Part shown: positions 23,101 to 33,300 of the stretch, piece by piece | How positions within the stretch are numbered: the stretch's first letter is position 1 | Layout of the letters: the number at the start of each line of letters is the position of its first letter | Source: Macquaria australasica | Lineage: Eukaryota > Chordata > Actinopteri > Centrarchiformes > Percichthyidae | Direction of reading: 5' to 3' | Assembly: GCA_005408345.1 (NCBI GenBank) | Contig: SEMN01000063.1 | Location: 558,001-622,000, forward strand | DNA: 64,000 nucleotides | The notes under the pieces: model-generated | Seen by the model: the letters and a program-made list of their open reading frames with translations, nothing else | Told to the model about the DNA's origin: nothing | Databases searched by the model: none | Translations under genes and position numbers: made by a program

Positions 23101-26100
23101 CACCTAATGTTGTAAAACCTGCAGTACAGATAAAACTTGCCTTACAATACAATGTACAGGTGTGCGATTGTTACTAAATGTTTTTGTTTGCAAGTCAAGT
23201 CATTTTTGATTTATAGTTGTTGTGGCAAATAAACCCTCTACAGTATTAATTCCCAACATTTATGATGCTTAACTAAAAGTGAATGTGTTTATTATTTAAT
23301 GTAAAAAGAATATTTAAAATCCTTACTTTATTGCCTGTGTTTCCTCCTTCGCTTCTTCTCCAGAGATACTACGAGGCCTCGCTGATCTACAAGGAGGTGT
23401 TGAAGCTGGAAAGCTCGAGCGCTGAGGCCACACAAGAGCTGAAACGAGCACAGACATTACACCTCATGGTAAGAGAAGCTAGTTTACAAAGCAAAAAAAA
23501 AAACTAATGGTAAAAAAAGACAGTTAATCATCACAGTGGCTGAGAAGAAGCAGTAGAATTCCTTGTAGAGAACGCCTAAAGCGTGTATGAAAGTTGCTGA
23601 TGGTAACTTTGCATGTTGTTGGCTCCAAATGGCAGCAAGTGGTAAACAACTGAGTACCCAAAAATCACAGTGTGATGTCAGAAAGCATTACACAGCACAC
23701 GCAATAATGGGGGATCCCAGCACAAGAAATACATGCTGTTGGAGAGTCCCACTTTCAATAGACAGAATGCTCAATCACTTCCGGAGCAGTTTGACTCAAC
23801 ATGTTTCCTCTGCCTGGTTTATATTTCACTCAGTAGTTTCAGTTCATGTTTCTATCGGACACACAAGTTTAATTTGTTGATATCTTTCTGTGGATGGAGA
23901 TGTGTAGAAACCCAACATCTCCAGGGGAGGGGATTAGATGCTTTTTTTCCCAGCTAGTTTTGGTTTAAGTTTTAGATGCTAATAAATAAACCAGTGTCAG
24001 TCATTCCTGTCTTTAATGTCTTTTGGGCTTTCGTTTTAGGAAATGGGATTCAACTGGGCGCAGAGCTCCGAGGCCTTGAAATCACACGCCACGTTGGAGG
24101 AAGCTGTTGAAGCCCTGTTTTCTGTTGACAGTAATCCGGGTCCTGGAGGTAAATGTCACAAAATGTCTCTCAAAGTTGGAAAGGTGACCTGTCACTTCTG
24201 TGATGTCCTGGTAATTGAACTTTCATACCGTTTGTCTGCTCTCTTCAGATGCCAGCGCCAGTAGGGACAATGCAGACCAACCAGTGGTGCAAGAAGAAGA
24301 AGAAGACGACGATGAGGGAGAGTGGATCGTCCTGCAACCAAGCCGTCTGAGAATGCAGCAGGTCAAAGAGTCTGATGCTTTTGGCCAAAACAGATCGAAA
24401 TCTCAGTCACCGACCCCTCATTCAAGGAATTTTGCGAAACCGTAAGTGGACTTCGTATCATTGCAGTAATCAGTCTTCCTCAACAGGAAGTGTGGTGCAT
24501 GATTGCAATACCAAATTTGAATTGGTGATTTTAGGTTTACAAACTTAATTTAAGGTGACCTGTCCTTTGCAGTATTGAGCAAAGATGACCACCTGTGCAA
24601 GAACAGACATTAATGTGGAGTGCTGACAGATTTGGGTGTAGGGTTTTCAGGATAATTTGCTGAATTGTACCCACAGTGCAACATCATTTTTAAATTGTTG
24701 TTTTATCTCTTGTGTTTTGTTTAAAGGGAGCTTTTCCCGATCTGGGTTGGATCCTTGGCCCCCGCTGTCACCTACACCACGCTCCACGAGCTCTTCAGCA
24801 GGTGAAGCACCACAGTCTGATCTCCTTCAAACCTCTGAGCGTGTTTCTGTTTGAGGAAGTCAGTCAGCACTTTGTCAGAATCAGATGTTGTCTGAGTTCA
24901 CAGCGTCACAGTGGATACAGAAGGTTTCAGTAACAAGAATACAAACAATGAAAAGGGCAGTTTTTAAGTATGAAGGATAAAATAATAAAGAGGCAACAAC
25001 AAAGGTAAAGTTGAAATAAGAGCCACGTTTTAAGATATTTAACAGATGCAGCTTGAGTTTCTGGACATATTGATGATGTGGTGTTGGAATTTGACCACTA
25101 GAAGGCTCAAGTTTGTCGACTCTGAACTCGTTATGAATTATTGCTGCTGAAGTGATGTGTTGATTTGCCCTTATTGAGTTCGAGCTCTAATAAAGATATT
25201 CTCTCTCTCACTCACTCACTCACTCACTCACTCACTCACTCACAGAGCTGGGACGGTCTACAGCATCAAGATGCTGCTGGAACACCAGTGTGCCTTTGTG
25301 AACTACGCCAGAAAGGAAGACTGTGACAGAGCCATCCACTGTATTAATGTATGTATCGGATTACTTTGAATGATATTTACATATGTTTTAGGCATTTAGC
25401 TTGTGTGTCAATCTTGAGCCACTTACAACTGTTGAAATAGTAGAAAAAGCTTAGGTCATGTTGCAAATTGTGATATTTCCTGTTGTAAACAGTAATCTTC
25501 ATTTAGGGAGTGGGATGACCTAGTTGAAAGCAAAGTGTGTTTTACATTTAATACTAAAATCTTCAGCTGCAGCCACATAATGAAGGTCTTGAATGAGTTT
25601 GAACATTTTGAAGGCCAGGGTTCGTGCAAAGTCTTGAAAGTTTGGAAAATGCTTTTAACCATTATGTTTTTAAGGTTAGGAATATGCTTGAATTCGAATA
25701 TACTCCTTGAAAAATGCTTGATTTTCAACATAATCTGCTGTTACTCATGTAAACCAAAAATATTTTAATATTTGAAATGAAACGATCCCGTCGTCATATT
25801 TGTTTGTTTCCTGACATTTATAGTAACAATTTAGATGTGATGATAAAGGCTTCGAGAGTCTGGAAATTTTTGGTTTAGGTACCTTTTTTAAAGTGCTTGA
25901 ATTTTACTCTTAAAAAGCTGTACGAACCCTGAAAGGCACAGGGATTTATATTAACAGGCAAATGTAAAATATTCCTGTTAGAAGTGCGAAGTTGATAAGT
26001 AAACCAGAAAATATTTTAGGTTTGTCTGTATTTACGCCATGGCAGGTTCTAAGTAGAGCAGGAAGTTGGAGACGAGGAGAAAACTTATTTTGACTGTGTT

Positions 26101-27756
26101 ATTAAAGCGGCTCTTTCACTCTGTAAAGTTATTTATGCTTTAAAGTCTGTCTGCTTCTCTAAGACTGTAGCATTATCCTCCCATCATATAAATCAACTCT
26201 GACATAAATCTTATCAGTTGTTTCTCTGTAGAGCTCCTTCTCTTTTCTAAGCCGTGTGGCTCCCCGGTACTTCTCTGCTGGGCACAATGGGTGCTCAAAA
26301 CGTCAACCACAAATTCACTTAAAGCATTTATTTTTCAACACGTTGAATTTACAGCGTGCAAGGAAACATTATGTTTAAAAGATAGAAGTGAAAGTTATCA
26401 AGTCGGTCTTTTCTTGTACTTTAGCCATTGCTTTAACACTTTTTTTTTTCCAGCTGTGACTGACCGCTTTTGTGCACTGTTGAGTAAATTAGTGCAATAT
26501 TTAATAATTGTCGAGCCATGATGGATGAAACGAGCTGAAACAATTGGTCGATTCATTGATGAGTCGACAGAAGATTAATATGCAACTATGAGTAATGTTT
26601 TAAAGCAAAAGTGTCAAAAATACATCGTCTACAGCTTCTTCAACATTCTGATTCCAAATGTGAATGTTATTGCTTCTTTTTTTTTTGTCCTGTATAAAAA
26701 TAAATTGAATATTTTTGACTTTTGGTCAGACACAAGAACACATTTAAAGACGTCACCTTCCTGACACTTTATAGACCAAATGATTAGAGAAAATAACAGA
26801 TTAATCGATAATAAAAATAGTTATTAGTCGCAGCCCTAGATAAAGCACTGTAAATAATATCCATTAGCCTTACCCACAACACATAACAACATAACAACAC
26901 ATGGAAACTTTCCAGGAGTCTTACTTTACAGAACATTATTACTGATGTTCAAATGACTGATTTTTAACTGCTGTTTATTTGAACATGTGTGTCTGATGTT
27001 AAATGTGTGTTTCCTCTTCAGGGAATGGTGGTAGAGGGCGCTCCACTGTCAGTGCGATATCCCAATAAAATCCACACCGGACTTGGTATGTCCAAATCTG
27101 CCGCCATGGACTCCTTTTCACGCCCCGGGTAAGAACATGTTATTCTTCTCCCTTGTATTGATAAAAGCACTTTTTTAAAATAATTTTACTTATCTTGTGT
27201 AAAGCAAAAACAAATAGAAATGAGATGGGGGGGGGGGGGGAATCTAGATTCAGTCGTATTTTATTGTTTTACAACTTTAAAACGCAGTGAATGTAAGTAG
27301 GATTTTATTTATTTATGCATAGGATGGTTAGCTTCACACTCTGAGGACTTGTAGTTTCCAGTGCTCTGCAAGATTTTTTTTCAAAACCTGTTTTAGTATA
27401 CAATAATTAGTTTTACATTTTCTGTTTATTTTGTTTATTTGTTACCATTATTGAGAAGTAAAAAGGAACCATGTCATTTGAGGTCTCCTGATCTTAACAA
27501 TAAAAAATAAACTAAAGTAAAATGATGCTTTAAAGTATTTAACTCCCCCCTAAACTTTGACATGAATCCTTAGAATTGAACCTGGAAGTGAAAAATTTTG
27601 TCCTGTTGTTGCAGCCCTTACAAGAAGGAGTGCTTTTTCTGGAGGACCACGGGCTGCACGAGGCAGGACTGCACCTACAAACACGTCCCAGAGAACAAGA
27701 ACATTGACAAGGACAAATTCACCAGTCGACTGGGAAATCTAGGAAATCAAAAATGA
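17169..27756 (+). CDS. ttc31: Tetratricopeptide repeat protein 31 with UBA-like, RRM and CCCH modules
   Basis: Eighteen exons join in phase: 17169-17196, 17448-17500, 18436-18511, 19019-19179, 20288-20371, 20456-20512, 20652-20855, 22022-22231, 22518-22572, 22660-22750, 22843-22984, 23364-23468, 24040-24148, 24249-24441, 24727-24801, 25246-25348, 27022-27128, 27615-27756. They encode 664 residues ending GNLGNQK. Order of parts: short basic start (MSRKKDIVK); MVDFINGRH (like the IVDF segment of mammalian TTC31); Asp-rich run (about 55-82); Lys/Glu coiled coil (about 107-153); charged linker; three TPR-like helix pairs (about 296-420) with LFGNRS and GLFRKGKAL; UBA-like segment (about 423-450); acidic GEWIVLQ; RRM (about 523-600); CCCH finger (C624, C632, C637, H641). 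The TPR core and upstream lysine-rich block match mammalian TTC31, whose annotated form is shorter and ends soon after the TPRs. TPR plus RRM plus CCCH suggests an RNA-binding adaptor; the function is inference. The start has A at -3. Neighbour alms1 is divergent. Confidence 0.93.
17940..18235. repeat. Dispersed repeat with ATTAATC/GATTAAT motifs, copy 1
   Basis: Sequence in ttc31 intron 2 resembles 47830-48515 and 26525-26845 over pieces such as CAAAATAGTTGCTGATTAATC and the T-run followed by a TTGGCAATGTCC-like piece. All three belong to a dispersed family whose ends contain runs of ATTAATCGATTA type. This copy is truncated. Confidence 0.5.
19360..20250 (-). mobile_element. L2/CR1-like LINE reverse transcriptase relic in ttc31 intron 4
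   Basis: Read on the minus strand, frames give LSPVFTDIFNTSLD, then TSTIIPIPKKPRTDGLND and a KPVALTSVVMKSFERLVLSHLK-like piece broken by frameshifts, then TDPLLDP. This is the central palm region of a non-LTR retrotransposon. The far end (about 19360-19400) has a TTTATTGCCAAT/ATCAGA stretch that fits the 3' tail in reverse. It is antisense to ttc31, inactive and lies wholly inside the intron. Confidence 0.75.
21174..21854 (+). mobile_element. PIF/Harbinger-like DNA transposon relic in ttc31 intron 7
   Basis: Inverted ends GGGCTGGTTTCACAAAGA and TCTTTGTGAAACTGGCCC are flanked on both sides by CAG, a likely 3-bp target duplication. Inside, forward reading near 21567-21640 gives LTPATLRSSSALLQVCTLLRFYAT, which resembles the conserved ALSP-LQV--ALRFYATG segment of Harbinger transposases. 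The rest is deleted or scrambled. About 681 bp long and not autonomous. Confidence 0.75.
22518..23468 (+). other. ttc31: TPR-domain exons of ttc31
   Basis: Exons 9-12 encode the TPR block: a first helix pair with AGIGNRLAASGQYEQAVKYF and TDAIKYNP, a second with LFGNRSLCYERMQQYENAL and DADVALSMEP, and a third with GLFRKGKALCGLKRYYEASL and YKEVLKLE. The spacing and the A/G/Y/A pattern are those of TPRs of the co-chaperone type. All internal exon junctions keep the frame. Confidence 0.9.
24040..24148 (+). other. ttc31: UBA-like segment of ttc31
   Basis: This exon encodes EMGFNWAQSSEALKSHATLEEAVEALFS split over one phase-1 exon. MGF at the start and the ATLEEAVEALF ending match the ubiquitin-associated domain pattern (MGF, A-L, N-LE-AVE-LL). 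A UBA here would allow ubiquitin binding. The family assignment is from pattern only; the segment is short. Confidence 0.55.
25201..25243 (+). repeat. ttc31: (CTCA)n microsatellite forming a splice polypyrimidine tract
   Basis: CTCTCTCT followed by about nine CTCA units ends directly in the CACAG acceptor of ttc31 exon 16 (25246). The repeat therefore supplies the pyrimidine tract of the exon that encodes the second half of the RRM. Confidence 0.9.
25616..25931. mobile_element. hAT-like non-autonomous element in ttc31 intron 16
   Basis: The ends CAGGGTTCGTGCA and the reverse complement of TGTACGAACCCTG form short terminal inverted repeats around 316 bp of AT-rich sequence full of CTTGAAAA-type motifs. 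CAGGGTTC ends are typical of a widespread fish hAT group. The flanks show similar but imperfect 8-mers (TGAAGGCC and GAAAGGCA), consistent with an aged target duplication. Confidence 0.65.
26525..26845. repeat. Dispersed repeat with ATTAATCGATAAT ends, copy 2
   Basis: It begins AACAATTGGTCGATTCATTGATGAG and ends TTAATCGATAATAAAAATAG followed by TTATTAGTCGCAGCCC, the characteristic termini of a very common teleost element with inverted ends. It lies in ttc31 intron 16 and has no coding capacity. Confidence 0.7.
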
Positions 27757-28625
27757 CGAGCATGCATTGTTTCCTTTGACATTTAACAGTGATGGTACGG
27801 AACTGGGCTGCTTTTTAGTAGTCTTGGTTTTGGCTTCAAAAAAAGAATCATTGTGTTTGGATTTGTCATTCTGTTGCAATTTTGAAAATGTTTGCACCAT
27901 GATGACCCACCATTGCTGTACGAATACAAAGGACACGCCAAACGACGTTATACTGCTGTATTATAGTAATAATTCATGTGCATCAAGCTTTCAGCATTCC
28001 TTTGCAATAGGATTTGGTCAGGGATTATTAGTGATTATATAATCTTGTTTAAAGATTGTGTTAAAACACTTGATTTTTACTTGGTTGTATTGTTTTAACA
28101 GATTTCTGTTGATTTTCAGTCACCACTAGGTGGCACTGTTACCTTTTTATCCCTTAACTTTGGGGCTACAAATTGTTCTGCTTTCATTTTTAAGGCTGTG
28201 ATTGATGAGTAGTAATGCTACCGGTATTGGCACATTTAATTTGCCGTGTTTAACTTTGAATCTGTGCTCTGTAATTAGCTTGCTGGGGCATTGTGTTCTT
28301 TAATGTGCAGGGTTGAATAATGGTAAAGTTCACTAGTTATGTACATTATGTGTAAATTTTGTAATGCCATGTCTGCTGCAGAATCAGTTTAAGTGTTGTG
28401 ATGTTTGCACACGAACTGTCTTACGATAAGTGCCTTTTTAGTAGCACTGTGGCTGCAGTTTGTCATGGGTCAGCCCAGAAGGAATTAAAGCATCGACTCT
28501 TGAGAGTGCCATGTGCATTAATATATACAGTGCACATAAGACCAAAGACTTGGTGTAGGTGGAACAGTATAGATGGGCCTGGATGTGACTCACTGCAAAG
28601 AATAATAAAGTCAGCCTCATGATAA
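27757..28625 (+). terminator. ttc31: ttc31 3' UTR and polyadenylation signal
   Basis: The sequence after the TGA is AT-rich without further exons. AATAAA at 28604-28609 is the best polyadenylation signal, giving a 3' UTR of about 0.87 kb. Other hexamers upstream were not ranked. Confidence 0.6.
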
Positions 28626-30104
28626 ACTGGATAAGGCTAAAAGCACGATTGGTGAGCGTGATTATTCAAGCCTCAGCAGCATGTAGCTCTGTGTAATTTT
28701 GGATAGCACTATGAGGTCAGAGAAAGCTGTGATTTGAGGATGAGAAGCCCAGTGGTTTTTTGCTGTCCCGCCACCAAAACATCACCAGATTAATCCCAGC
28801 AGCAGCTGTGTATCCTGTCGCATTGTCCTTGACTGAGAAGCCCTCTGCGGTCGTCTTAGGCCGGCATGAGTTCGGAGTAGAAGTGCCAGTTAAATGCCTG
28901 AAAAGTAACTGAGATTTGATCTAAAGCGAGGTTCTTCTAAGCCTAAAATACCTCACTTCAATCTCCCTGACTGTGTCTCCTCGCCGTTAATGTGGGTGGG
29001 ATTTGTGCAGATCCCCTCCTTCGCTAAAGCCCAGCAGGTTTGTTATTTGACTTGAGCAGTTCAAGGTCACTTTTGTGACTCCTGTTACGCAATGTGTGGG
29101 GTGTGAATTACAAAACCTTCCCAAAGAGCTAAATAATTACCTAAAAACGAGGATGGAGCAGTGGAAAAAAAAGTTGAGGCATTTAGCTGTGAAAAGTGCT
29201 TAGTCTTGACCTTACAAACAGAGCAGCTGTACTCTTGGGCATTAATTGGCTGATGGTGGCATACCTCACAAAGCCCTTTTGATCTGTGTGAGATTTGAGA
29301 GCATGAAAGGCCTGTAATACTAATAACATGAACTCTGGTTGAACCCATAGGCAGCAGTAGGACATGCAGCTGATATATTACTAACTTGCAAAATGGGTCT
29401 ATATTTAATCTTATTGGTCCATTGCGCTTCACCCTGCTTAGAAACGCTTTTTTCAAATGCAGATAAAGACTGATAAGAGGTTAGGGTTCACAAAACCGGC
29501 TGGAATCAACATCCCGCCACTCCGGGGCCCGCACACAGCCAATCCCTTACTTAACTAAAGCAAACACCAGGGAGATTAAGTGCATCTTGTTAAAAGGCTG
29601 CGAGGTTTGTGGAGCTTTTAACAGATTTCTCTCGCTTTTCTCTCCCTCCCAATAGGAGGAAAAGGGAACACGAAAACACAGTAGCAGAAATTAACCAGCA
29701 GACACGATGACATGTTGCTCTCCCACTCGTTGCTTTGTGATATATGGCTATGCAGCAAAAATCCTCCTCACTCCCCCTCAAGAGAAGTTTTGAGTTGGAG
29801 TAATTGAATGCATTGCTTTTAGCGCAGGGACACATAAACTAATTTTTATTCAAATTCTTTGGTTTCTCTCCGCTGGTAAATAAACTATTGATGTGACACG
29901 AGGGAGTAGCTGACTCGAGCCGTATATCAACAGTCTGATTTGTTTCTCAGGCAGCCAAAATAAATGCTCCACTGCAGCTTTCAGGCCTCTGCTCGAACTT
30001 CATAACCTTCCCAGCAGGCCTGCTGCTGTTTGCTTGTCCTCTTTAAAGGAATGACACCTCAATTTAATAGGGAGTGACTGTAAGTCTGCAACCAATCACA
30101 TTTC
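28626..30104. other. Intergenic, no gene seen
   Basis: No coding frame with splice support and no recognised repeat. The sequence is of high complexity, moderately G+C, and looks largely unique, so it could include conserved regulatory elements downstream of ttc31. This cannot be tested without alignment. Confidence 0.5.
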
Positions 30105-30607
30105 CAGGGTTCCTACACATTTTTACCAATGCATTTTAAAAACTTTTCCATAATATTTAGGTCCTAATAAATAGGTAGGCCTATATAGCGATCATAGGGC
30201 ATGGGTTAGGGTCTGCCTCTCTCGAGCCATGAATTATATTTGTCGTTCAAAAGCCAAACATTATTAAACACGTACTTCCCAGGCATTTGCGGATAAGCAA
30301 ACTGCTAGCGCTTGCTAACTTCAGACATTCCCGCCACCAACTAGCTGCATACGCCAATGTGTATCACGTGATATTAATGGCGTTTCAACGGTCACGCAGC
30401 GCAGCAGTAGATTTTAATTTAGTAATACAAGGAATGTATTTCGTGGAACGTTACACATGTTTTGGGATTTTTAGGAACATATTTTAAACAATTGCCAAAA
30501 CAATGTATATTCAAAACTTTTCCAAAACATTCTGTTAATTCCAAACCATTTCCAGGCCTGGAAAACAGTTTTTCTTTTCCAGGAATTTCATGACCGTGTG
30601 AACCCTG
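30105..30607. mobile_element. hAT-like element, about 0.5 kb
   Basis: It starts CAGGGTTCCTACAC and ends GTGTGAACCCTG, giving inverted ends of the same CAGGGTTC type as the element at 25616. The subterminal regions carry mirrored AACTTTTCCA and TTTTCCAGG motifs. The interior has no intact coding frame. I see no clear 8-bp target duplication. Confidence 0.6.
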
Positions 30608-31950
30608 CACTCCCCATGTGCAACAGGAACAGTTTAAAGGCCTCTCAGCCTCTCACTATGAGTGATGTTGTCTAACATGAGCACTCAGTTTTCTGCCAGA
30701 GTTAGAACAGTTTTGGTTATTTCAGAGGAGAAAATCTCTGCCTGCACTGTTTTGTCTGTGCTCTTCTCACTGGTTTAAAGTGCGCAGGGTATTTTCTGTG
30801 CAACAGTCGAGATTTAGCGATATATTTAAATCAAAATCTGATGACAGTTGTAGGCTTGTTACCTAATGCTGTTAATCAAATGTGATCACAACACACCCAC
30901 AAAGTCATGAAGAAGAAGATTTGCTGGGTTTTTCAGTGTTCAAATCTAAAAAAAGAATACATAAGGGTGTTTTTTCTTCATAACCTTAAGGAATATTGAC
31001 TGTTATAGAGAAATACTCAAGATGAAACCAACTTCCTGTCCCTGTCAACACCAAACTAATCTTTTTTGGGTCATAAGGTTCTTTAACATAATAGATAAAA
31101 AGACAACATTGCCCATTCTTCATCAGAAATATCCTGAATTTTCCTCAATATAAAACATTTGAAGATTTTAGTAGGTTGCTACTGGAAATTCTGTCAAAAA
31201 ACTCTTATAAAAATGCCAAGATGACTAATAATAATTTAAAAAGTGACCTTTAGTATTCTTTATTTTGAAATGCAGATTATTATGGACCAAACTGTTGTGT
31301 CTGCAGATTGTAATGAGCGCGATAGCTGAGATCAACAAGATGTTAAGATGGCAGACTCACACAATGGGGAGGAATCGGGTTCACTGCAGTCTCCAACCCG
31401 TGCTGGATTCCTTTGTTGCACTGTGAAATTAATACAGTAATTGTCACAATGAGAAATTGACCTTCTCTTTAATCTAGACAGAGGCCCCCTTAACAAGTTA
31501 AAATAGCGCAAACCCAATTAGGGAATTGATTGCTTGCTTTCATTTTCTTCATTTGCATCAGGGTCATATAGGGAAGATAAATTAATGCCTGGTCTTTTGT
31601 CCACACTGTCATTCCTGGTCGTGGAGTATCTATTGCTAAGAAATGAGCAGGAGAAAAGTCTTTTGTTGTCCCTTCATAATCTGCTGTTAAACACCTACAG
31701 AAAGAAAGACCTACGGAAGATTAAAAAGGCCTCACTCTTTCATACTGCTGTACAAATACAGACGTTTAGACGTTTTTATGGTAATGAGATCATTTGATGT
31801 ATCATTCAAAAGGCAATATCAGCGTTTGTGCGTGTTTTAGCTCATTCACACCCATCCTGCATAGGTATACTTTATTCCCAGCCATACTGAAAGGCTTATT
31901 ACAGGTTTTGAATGTGATTATCATGTTTAACGGTTTCCATTCATTTCACT
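30608..31950. other. Intergenic, no gene seen
   Basis: AT-rich, apparently unique sequence. Short frames are present but none has family resemblance, splice support or a credible start context. Confidence 0.5.
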
Positions 31951-31959
31951 ATGATTAAA

Positions 31960-33300
31960 AACCTCCACTTATAGATACATTTTTCTCAACAAATCCCATG
32001 AAAAGGCTAAAACCAACAATGCATTAGTCCGTCTCTCAACACTTTCCTACATCTCTCCCCCGTCTGTGGCACAGAGCCCCAAGCTCATTGGTTCATACAA
32101 AATCTTTATATTTTACTTTCATTTTAAAAATTCCCTAAATCAGCTGGGCACTGTAGTTTTTAGCATACGCTTATCAAATAGAAATAAAGCGTGCATATGT
32201 TGGGGACTTTTTTGCAGCTGTGGATTAATACACATTTGGTGCAGTGGGAGTATTTACAGCAGCAGGTTGGTGAATGTGGGACTGAGTCAAAATAAAAGGT
32301 GCACATGTTCATCCTAAAGGAGAACTCCACCGATTTTACACATTAAAGGTCTTGGGAAGTAGTACTGCATATGTGGAAAAAGCTGTTTAAAGCCTTTTGT
32401 TGCTCCAGAGGGAGCTGCGTGAAGTCTGATAAAAACTGCCTCATGTGATGTCACTTGAGTTGAAGACTACAAGTTTGAAAATGAAAAAAAATATCTGGAG
32501 GTGTGGAATTAGAAAGAAGTGAGACCTCTGTAGTCCGCTCCTCATCTCTGCTTGAGGCTGGCAGCTTGAGGCTACATTAGCCGCTACTAGCATAATAACA
32601 CACCATGATCCCTGACCGAAACGTCGGCGGTTGAGATGCATTGTGGGTAATGTAGGCGCCAGGTTTTGACAAGGAAGAAGAATGTGTGGAATAAAAAAGA
32701 CGATTTCTCCGGTTTTACTGTGCATCGTGAAGCTGACAGTGCAATGCTAAGTCAGTGCAGTACTCTTTTAATAAAACAACATCTCACCCAGTGCAAAGGT
32801 TTGACTCATTAATGTGTTTCTAATCTAACAACAAAGGAGCTCTGTGGTACAGAGGAATAATATATATCATACTATCATAGTGGGATCAATTGATTGTTGT
32901 TTTTGGACTTTTCATGGGACAAAAAGAAAAATATAAAATATCACCAGACTTATCCTCTAAAACTATTTTTTTCCAGTGGTTGCCTGAGAAGAAAGAAGAA
33001 GCATTTAAAAACACTACAGAATGCTTTTGACAATGATCAACAGTAATATAATGATTACACTAGTTGTAGTTAATGGGTTAAGACATAAAAACATTGGTCC
33101 TTATAACACCCAGGTTTTTACCTTTCTGCACAAAAAATGTACACTAAACCTGTCTAACTGCATCCATAATGTAGGCCTACACTGTTGCAGGATTTTGTAT
33201 GTATATGTGCATGTTTGTGTTCACACACAGAGACTGTAGGGCGACAGGGGAGAATAATGGCATTGACTCCCTTTGTTGTCTTCCCTGATAAATGGCAGTT
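31960..33300. repeat. Block A of an inverted duplication, with a nested insertion
   Basis: The block holds a transposon-like unit (31960 to about 32965, ends of the TTTTAGAGGATAAGTCTGGTG type on the right) followed by a second unit (about 33000-33300). Both units, and the DNA between them, recur in reverse order and orientation at about 37600-38555. Between about 32300 and 32760 the transposon-like unit is interrupted by unrelated sequence beginning AAGGAGAACTCCACCGATTT, itself a common fish repeat. No coding capacity. Confidence 0.65.

Larger units (their letters stand above)
24727..27756 (+). other. ttc31: RRM and CCCH zinc-finger exons of ttc31
   Basis: Exons 15-17 encode an RNA recognition motif. 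RNP2-like IWVGSL follows PELFP, then LHELFSRAGTV, and RNP1-like CAFVNY, then DRAIHCINGMVVEG and LSVRYP. The RNP1 lacks the usual first basic residue but keeps the aromatic core. The last exon encodes a zinc finger C-X7-C-X4-C-X3-H (GPYKKECFFWRTTGC...CTYKH), close to the CCCH class. The exons are in frame with the TPR exons upstream. Confidence 0.85.
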
